NCBI GenBank assembly: GCA_035500775.1
Contig: DATJWY010000163.1
Coordinates: 1-12,655, forward strand
DNA from: DATJWY01 sp035500775
GTDB lineage: Bacteria > Pseudomonadota > Alphaproteobacteria > Acetobacterales > Acetobacteraceae
Direction of reading: 5' to 3'
DNA: 12,655 nt
The notes beneath the pieces are model-generated. The model was not told where the DNA came from. It ran no database searches and saw only the letters and a program-made list of their open reading frames with translations. Within the stretch, counting starts at the first letter, position 1. The number at the start of each line of letters is the position of its first letter. Shown here in pieces: positions 6,580 through 12,655 of this stretch. The position numbers were made by a program, and so were the translations under genes.

Positions 6580-6598
6580 CACGTGCCCTGGGCATGTG
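6580..6598. promoter_or_regulatory. 19-base near-palindrome, candidate operator of the flavodoxin-like gene
   Basis: CACGTGCCC (6580-6588) and GGGCATGTG (6590-6598) are inverted copies with one mismatch around a single central T. The centre is too small for a good RNA loop, so a site for a dimeric DNA-binding protein is more likely than a hairpin. It ends 25 bases before the flavodoxin-like start codon and lies outside the neighbouring repeat. I cannot name the regulator. Confidence 0.4.
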
Positions 6599-6622
6599 GG
6601 GGATGGCTGAAGATGCGCAAGG

Positions 6623-6759
6623 CCAGGGGCGCTGCCCCTGGACCCCGCCAAAGGCCAAGCCTTTGGAATCCTTTACTTAAGTGACCGGGGGGCTGGGGCC
6701 TCAAGGCCCCGTCGTGCGCAAGCACGCCTGCGCGTGACGGGCCCAGGGCGGAGCCCTGG
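6623..6759 (+). repeat. Complete four-hairpin intergenic repeat with an extra palindromic insert (copy B)
   Basis: The order and orientation match copy A. H1 is CCAGGGGC (6623-6630) / GCCCCTGG (6634-6641). H2 is CCAAAGGC (6648-6655) / GCCTTTGG (6659-6666). The core has the 8-bp palindrome ACTTAAGT (6675-6682). H3 is GGGGCCT (6695-6701) / AGGCCCC (6704-6710). H4 is CCAGGGC (6743-6749) / GCCCTGG (6753-6759). Between H3 and H4 there are about 28 extra bases (6711-6738) not seen in copies A and C; these can pair internally as GTGC/GCAC (6714-6725) or CACGC/GCGTG (6723-6736). The element ends 16 bases past the ppdK stop codon and about 67 bases before the flavodoxin-like start, so it separates the two genes. 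Confidence 0.9.
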
Positions 6760-6775
6760 CCTTCCCCTGACCCGA

Positions 6776-9445
<2,670 letters not shown>

Positions 9446-9481
9446 CGTGATGCCCCTCGGAGTCTGTGAAGCGGTCAAACC

Positions 9482-9553
9482 TGTGAAAGAATGCCCGGCG
9501 CGTGAGCCGGGTCCCGCGCGCCGGCCAAGGCGGCCGGCCCGCGGTCTTTCACA
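9482..9553. repeat. Nested inverted repeats able to form a three-way junction, glyS-ppdK gap
   Basis: An outer 9-bp perfect inverted repeat, TGTGAAAGA (9482-9490) / TCTTTCACA (9545-9553), encloses two hairpins placed side by side. One is CCCGGC (9494-9499) / GCCGGG (9506-9511). The other is a 12-bp stem with one C-C mismatch: CCGCG (9514-9518) + GCCGGCC (9520-9526) pairing with GGCCGGC (9532-9538) + CGCGG (9540-9544). Almost every base is accounted for. It begins 5 bases after the glyS stop and ends 36 bases before the ppdK start, so a glyS-ppdK transcript would contain it. It could be a terminator, a processing site, or a small palindromic element of a family unlike the four-hairpin repeat. 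Confidence 0.7.
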
Positions 9554-9558
9554 AACTC

Positions 9559-11646
9559 TCAGGCTTCGATCGTGGAAAAATCGGCGATCTGGTTCATGGT
9601 GGACCGCACCTGGTTGAGCAGGCGCAGGCGGTTGCCGCGGAGTTTCGGCTCCTCGGCGTTGACGGTGACCTTGTCGAAGAACGCGTCGAGCGCCGCGCGC
9701 AGGCCCGCCATCGCGGCCATCGCGGCGGCGTAGTCCTCGGCCGCGAGACGCGGCGCGATCACCGCGTCGGCCGCGGCGAGCGCGGTGGCGAGGCCGCGTT
9801 CCTCGGCGAGCACGAGTTCCGTCGTGTCCACCGGCCCGGCATGCGGCCCGTCCTTGCGGTCCTCGATGCGGAGGATATTGGCCGCACGCTTGTAGGCGGC
9901 GAGCAGGTTGGCGCCATCCTCGGTGCCGAGCAGCGCCGCGACCGCGTCGGTGCGGGCCAGCAGACGGGTGATGTCGTCATCCGCGCCGGCGGCGAACACG
10001 GCGGAGAGCACGTCATGCCGCGCCCCCTCGGCGCGGAGCTGCACCCGCAGGCGCTCGGCGATGAAGTCGAGCAGCTCGGCGACCAGGGCCTTCTCCCCAG
10101 GCAGCGCCGGCGCGTCCAGCAGATCGGCGAGGCTTTGCCCGACCCGGTAGCATTGCCCGGTCAGCACGCCGCGCAGCCCCAGGCGCAGCCCGTTCTCGCG
10201 CACGATGCGGATCACGCCGAGCGCGGCGCGGCGCAGCGCGTAGGGGTCGCCGGATCCGGTCGGCTTCTCGCCAATGGCGAAGAAGGCAACCAGCTGGTCG
10301 ATCTTGTCGGCCAGCGCGGCGGCGATCGCGACCGGCTCGGTCGGCACGCTGTCCGACGCCCCCTTCGGCGCGTAATGGTCACGCACCGCCCCGGCGACGC
10401 GCGGGTCCTCGCCGTCATGCCGGGCATAGTAGCCGCCCATCACGCCCTGCAACTCGGGGAACTCGCCCACCATGCCGGTGGTCAGGTCCGCCTTGGCGAG
10501 CGTCGCGGCACGCACGGCAAGCGCCGGGTCGGCGCCGACCACCGGCGCGAGATGGGCGGCGAGATGCGCGATCCGCCGCACCCGCGCGCCCTGGCTGCCG
10601 AGCTTCGCGTGGAACGTCACCCGGTCGAGCGCCACCACCCGGTCCGCGAGCTTCGTGCGCCGGTCGAGATCCCAGAAATGCCGGGCATCGGCGAAGCGGG
10701 CGCGCAGCACGCGCTCATTGCCGGCGACGATGGCGGCGCCACCATCCAGCGCCTCGATATTGGCGGCGAAGCCGAAGAACGGCGCGGCCGCGCCATCCGC
10801 CGTGCGCAGCGCGAAATAACGCTGGTTCACCCGCATCGAGACCTGCATCACCTCGGGCGGCAGGTCCATGTAGGCGTCGTCGATCCGGCCGAGCAGCGGC
10901 ACCGGCCATTCCACGAGCCCGGCCACCTCGTCGAGCAGGCCCGGGTCCTCGACCACGGTCAGGCCGCGCGCGGCGGCAAGGCGGGCGACCCCCTCGGCGA
11001 TCATCCGCTTGCGCTCGGCGGCATCGGGGATGACGCGGCGGGCGCGCAGCGTCTCCAGCCATTCCGCGAAGGAGCGGATGGAAACCGCGCCCGGCGCGTG
11101 GATGCGGTGCCCCTCGGTCTCGTCGCCGGCACGCAGGCCGTGCGCCTCATCGCCCGGCTCGGCGAGGTCGAACGGCACCACCGCGCCATCGAGCACGCAG
11201 AGGATACGGCGCAGCGGCCGCACCCAGGTGACATTGCTGCTGCCCCAGCGCATGGATTTCGGCCAGGGGAAGCGGCGGAGCAGGCCGGGCAGCGCCTCGG
11301 CGACCAGATCGGCGGCGGCCACGGCCGGCGTCGTCCGCTCCAGCACCCAGTATTCGCCTTCCTCGCGCAGCTGCTCGCGGGCCGCGCCATGCTTGCGCAG
11401 GAAGCCGGCCAGCGCCTGCTCCGGCGCGCCGAGCCGGGGGCCGCGCTCCAGCGTGTGCCGCGCCGCGACGGCGGGGGCGACCTGCCCCACCAGCACCAGG
11501 CGGCGCGGACCGTAAAGCGTCCGCAGTTCGGTCGGAGCCAGCGGGGCCAGCGCCTCCGAAACCAGGCGGGCGAAGTCCTCCGCCGCGCGCGCCTGCATGC
11601 GGGCGGGGATTTCCTCGCTGAACAGTTCCAGCAACAGTTCCGGCAT
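9559..11646 (-). CDS. glyS: Glycyl-tRNA synthetase beta subunit
   Basis: The product is a 695-residue cytoplasmic subunit of the bacterial alpha2beta2 glycyl-tRNA synthetase, which charges tRNA(Gly). The beta subunit recognises tRNA and has no class II catalytic core of its own. The characteristic start MPELLLELFSEEIPARMQ, the central KADLTTGMVGEFPELQG (385-401) and the C-terminal DALR-like anticodon-binding helical region (about 560-690, with DAFFDKVTVNAEE) are all present. The length is normal for the family. The ATG at 11646 lies three bases after the vapC stop codon; its likely ribosome site, AGGA, lies inside the last vapC codons. The partner gene glyQ, usually directly upstream, is not in this position; vapBC is there instead. 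Transcription of glyS therefore probably depends at least in part on promoters upstream of or within vapBC. Confidence 0.96.
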   Translation of the reverse strand: MPELLLELFSEEIPARMQARAAEDFARLVSEALAPLAPTELRTLYGPRRLVLVGQVAPAVAARHTLERGPRLGAPEQALAGFLRKHGAAREQLREEGEYWVLERTTPAVAAADLVAEALPGLLRRFPWPKSMRWGSSNVTWVRPLRRILCVLDGAVVPFDLAEPGDEAHGLRAGDETEGHRIHAPGAVSIRSFAEWLETLRARRVIPDAAERKRMIAEGVARLAAARGLTVVEDPGLLDEVAGLVEWPVPLLGRIDDAYMDLPPEVMQVSMRVNQRYFALRTADGAAAPFFGFAANIEALDGGAAIVAGNERVLRARFADARHFWDLDRRTKLADRVVALDRVTFHAKLGSQGARVRRIAHLAAHLAPVVGADPALAVRAATLAKADLTTGMVGEFPELQGVMGGYYARHDGEDPRVAGAVRDHYAPKGASDSVPTEPVAIAAALADKIDQLVAFFAIGEKPTGSGDPYALRRAALGVIRIVRENGLRLGLRGVLTGQCYRVGQSLADLLDAPALPGEKALVAELLDFIAERLRVQLRAEGARHDVLSAVFAAGADDDITRLLARTDAVAALLGTEDGANLLAAYKRAANILRIEDRKDGPHAGPVDTTELVLAEERGLATALAAADAVIAPRLAAEDYAAAMAAMAGLRAALDAFFDKVTVNAEEPKLRGNRLRLLNQVRSTMNQIADFSTIEA

Positions 11647-11649
11647 GGG

Positions 11650-12063
11650 TCAGTCCTGGTCCTTGTCCCGATCTTTCAGCGCGGGCTCGATATCGGTGCG
11701 GGCGAAATCCTCGCCCTTGAACAACAACGGTTCGGCCCGTTCCTTGGCCAGCGCGTAAGCGAAGCAATCGCCGAAATTAAGGCGGGCCGAATGCTTGTGG
11801 CGGCCGAAATAGCGCCAGGCGTTGCGCGCCGCGGCGCCCTGCTCGACTGTGATCGGCATCACCTCGATGCCGGCGGCGCGGATGAACTCGTCGAAGCGCA
11901 GGCTGGCGATGCGGCCGCCCTTCTCCTCGATCACCATCGCCGCCTCGAACCAATTGGCGAGCGACATGCGCGGATGCTCGGCGGCCACGATGGCGTCGAG
12001 AAAGCGCGGCGCTTCCGGCTCATCCAGGATGATCGCCAGCAGGGCGGAGGTATCGACGATCAA
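11650..12063 (-). CDS. vapC: VapC-family PIN-domain toxin (ribonuclease)
   Basis: The product is a 137-residue PIN-domain nuclease. Toxins of this type cleave RNA, often tRNA or rRNA, when freed from their VapB antitoxin. The expected acidic Mg2+ site is complete: Asp4 (IVDTSALLAI), Glu40 (NWFEAAMV), Asp99 (NFGDCFAYALA) and Asp119 (GEDFARTD). The start is uncertain. TTG at 12063 places IVDTS at residue 2, as in most VapC proteins, and leaves a 19-base gap after vapB. An in-frame ATG at 12120 would add 19 unconserved residues and overlap vapB by 38 bases. The protein ends in a highly charged tail (KDRDKDQD) whose codons also carry the probable glyS ribosome site. The stop is three bases from glyS. 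All catalytic residues are present, so it appears intact. Confidence 0.88.
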   Translation of the reverse strand: MIVDTSALLAIILDEPEAPRFLDAIVAAEHPRMSLANWFEAAMVIEEKGGRIASLRFDEFIRAAGIEVMPITVEQGAAARNAWRYFGRHKHSARLNFGDCFAYALAKERAEPLLFKGEDFARTDIEPALKDRDKDQD

Positions 12064-12082
12064 GCGGGCACGCCCCGGCCGG

Positions 12083-12340
12083 TCATTGCGGCTGGCCGCT
12101 TTCGTCGTAGAGCCAGGCATGGCCGGAGCCGACCGTGCCGCGCAGGCTGGCGCGGATCTCGGCGGCGAGGTCGAACAGGCGCTGCCGCTTGGCCGCGCGG
12201 TCCCGCCCCCGCCGTTCCCGGTCCAGCCGCTCGCGCAGCGCCTCGGTGACGGCCATGGTCAGGCTCTCGCCGGTCAGCGCCGAAAGCTCGGTGGCCAGAC
12301 GGTAGCCGTCCTCGCTCTTGATGTTCAGTTGGGTGGCCAT
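12083..12340 (-). CDS. vapB: VapB-family antitoxin (Rv0623-like transcription-factor type)
   Basis: The product is an 85-residue small antitoxin. The N-terminal half, MATQLNIKSEDGYRLATELS followed by LTGESLTMAVTEALRERL, matches the ribbon-helix-helix/PSK transcription-factor type of VapB that binds DNA as a dimer. The charged middle (DRERRGRDRAAKRQR) and the C-terminal segment ending GHAWLYDESGQPQ would bind and inhibit VapC. The ATG at 12340 begins the conserved MATQLNIK. An in-frame GTG at 12355 would add five residues, and neither start has a strong ribosome site. It is directly upstream of vapC, as expected for antitoxin-first operons. VapB/VapC complexes usually repress their own promoter, and paired repeats in the vapB promoter could be the operator. 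Confidence 0.87.
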   Translation of the reverse strand: MATQLNIKSEDGYRLATELSALTGESLTMAVTEALRERLDRERRGRDRAAKRQRLFDLAAEIRASLRGTVGSGHAWLYDESGQPQ

Positions 12341-12360
12341 GCCGGAACGGAACACTCGCT

Positions 12361-12416
12361 AGGTAGAAAGGTTTGCCTGCGAGGTAGAACGTATCGCAGC
12401 GGCGAGGCCGTGTCAC
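12361..12416 (-). promoter_or_regulatory. Putative vapBC(-glyS) promoter with two direct repeats
   Basis: Read on the minus strand, GTGACA (12411-12416) matches the -35 consensus at 5 of 6 bases and is followed after exactly 17 bases by TACGTT (12388-12393), a weak -10 (3 of 6). Two copies of AGGTAGAA (plus-strand reading), at 12361-12368 and 12382-12389, are spaced 21 bases apart, two helical turns. One overlaps the -10 box and the other lies just past the predicted start point near 12380. This is where an autorepressor such as VapB-VapC would bind. The repeats are seen directly. The promoter and operator roles are inferred. Confidence 0.5.
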
Positions 12417-12471
12417 GTTGAAAGGATATGACGATGGAGGGCGTCCCCCCTGCGCGCCTGGGTAAGCAAGG

Positions 12472-12586
12472 CGAGGGGCGCTGCCCCTCGACCCCGCTGG
12501 GGCCTTGAGGCCCCAGACCCCCGAGCACTTAAGTAATGGATTCCAAAGGCTTCGCCTTTGGCGGGGTCCAGGGGCAGCGCCCCTGG
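12472..12586 (-). repeat. Complete four-hairpin intergenic repeat, inverted orientation (copy C)
   Basis: Reading the minus strand gives the same module order as copies A and B. H1 is CCAGGGGC/GCCCCTGG (12568-12586). H2 is CCAAAGGC/GCCTTTGG (12543-12561, loop differing from A and B). The core contains ACTTAAGT. H3 is CTGGGGCCT/AGGCCCCAG (12497-12516). H4 is CGAGGGGC/GCCCCTCG (12472-12490). It lies between the probable 3' end of the gene at the window edge and the vapB promoter, so it may insulate vapBC-glyS from upstream transcription. Confidence 0.9.
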
Positions 12587-12621
12587 CCTTACCTATGGAT
12601 CACGGCATTCCGTCCGCCGCC

Positions 12622-12655
12622 TCACGCGGCAACATGCTCCAGCATCAGCTTGCCG
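12622..12655 (-). CDS. Possible C-terminal end of an unidentified gene running off the window
   Basis: On the minus strand the last bases read as GKLMLEHVAA followed by TGA. The next feature downstream is a repeat copy, and the other copies here also sit just after stop codons, which supports this being a real gene end. Ten residues are too few to assign a family. The GK-hydrophobic ending is vaguely like the C-terminus of medium-chain dehydrogenases/quinone reductases, but that is a guess. It does not look like the end of glyQ. Confidence 0.35.
   Translation of the reverse strand, partial: GKLMLEHVAA

Noticed and set aside
12083..12086. An ATGA-type overlap start for vapC at the vapB stop
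   Set aside because: The ATG overlapping the vapB stop is in a different frame and meets a stop codon after eight codons, so it cannot be the vapC start.
9502..12249. A 915-codon open frame on the plus strand
   Set aside because: It is antisense to glyS and vapC, with low-complexity composition and no motif. It is explained by the scarcity of stop codons in GC-rich DNA.

Overview
The window is GC-rich chromosomal DNA. Codon use and gene content suggest an alphaproteobacterium, most likely of the Rhodospirillales/Acetobacteraceae type; this is an inference from base composition, protein flavour and the style of the intergenic repeats, not a database match. Almost everything is core housekeeping: ribosomal RNA methylation (tlyA), tRNA thiolation and sulfur mobilisation (mnmA, a 2Fe-2S ferredoxin, two different cysteine desulfurases), an alpha/beta hydrolase, a small flavodoxin-like protein, pyruvate phosphate dikinase (ppdK), and the glycyl-tRNA synthetase beta subunit (glyS). 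A vapBC toxin-antitoxin pair lies directly upstream of glyS.

Layout. 1-65: tail of a dispersed hairpin repeat, then the tlyA leader. 66-803 (+): tlyA. 804-925: a complete four-hairpin repeat between the convergent tlyA and mnmA. 926-4771 (-): a compact sulfur-transfer operon read right to left, in the order cysteine desulfurase 1, IscS-like cysteine desulfurase 2, ferredoxin, MnmA. 4772-5199: an AT-richer divergent control region with no convincing gene. 5200-5865 (+): alpha/beta hydrolase. 5866-5979: hairpins between convergent genes. 5980-6555 (-): flavodoxin-like protein. 6556-6775: a near-palindrome and a second full repeat copy. 6776-9445 (-): ppdK. 9446-9558: a 72-base element able to fold as a three-way junction. 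9559-12340 (-): vapB, vapC and glyS, closely packed. 12341-12621: vapB promoter with paired direct repeats, then a third repeat copy in the opposite orientation. 12622-12655: probable last codons of another minus-strand gene.

How the genes work together. The cysteine desulfurases release sulfur from cysteine as a persulfide. The ferredoxin can supply electrons for Fe-S cluster assembly, and MnmA places sulfur on wobble uridine 34 of tRNA, so the operon looks like a sulfur-mobilisation and tRNA-thiolation unit. No iscU, iscA, hscA/B, Rrf2-type regulator or suf scaffold gene is present in the window. VapBC and GlyS probably share a transcript, which links a probable RNA-cleaving toxin to an essential aminoacyl-tRNA synthetase.

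The least explained signal is a family of modular intergenic elements: three full copies and one partial. Each full copy has four perfect hairpins around an AT-rich core that includes an ACTTAAGT-like palindrome. The outer stems differ between copies, but the changes are matched on both arms, as expected if the folded structure is what is conserved.
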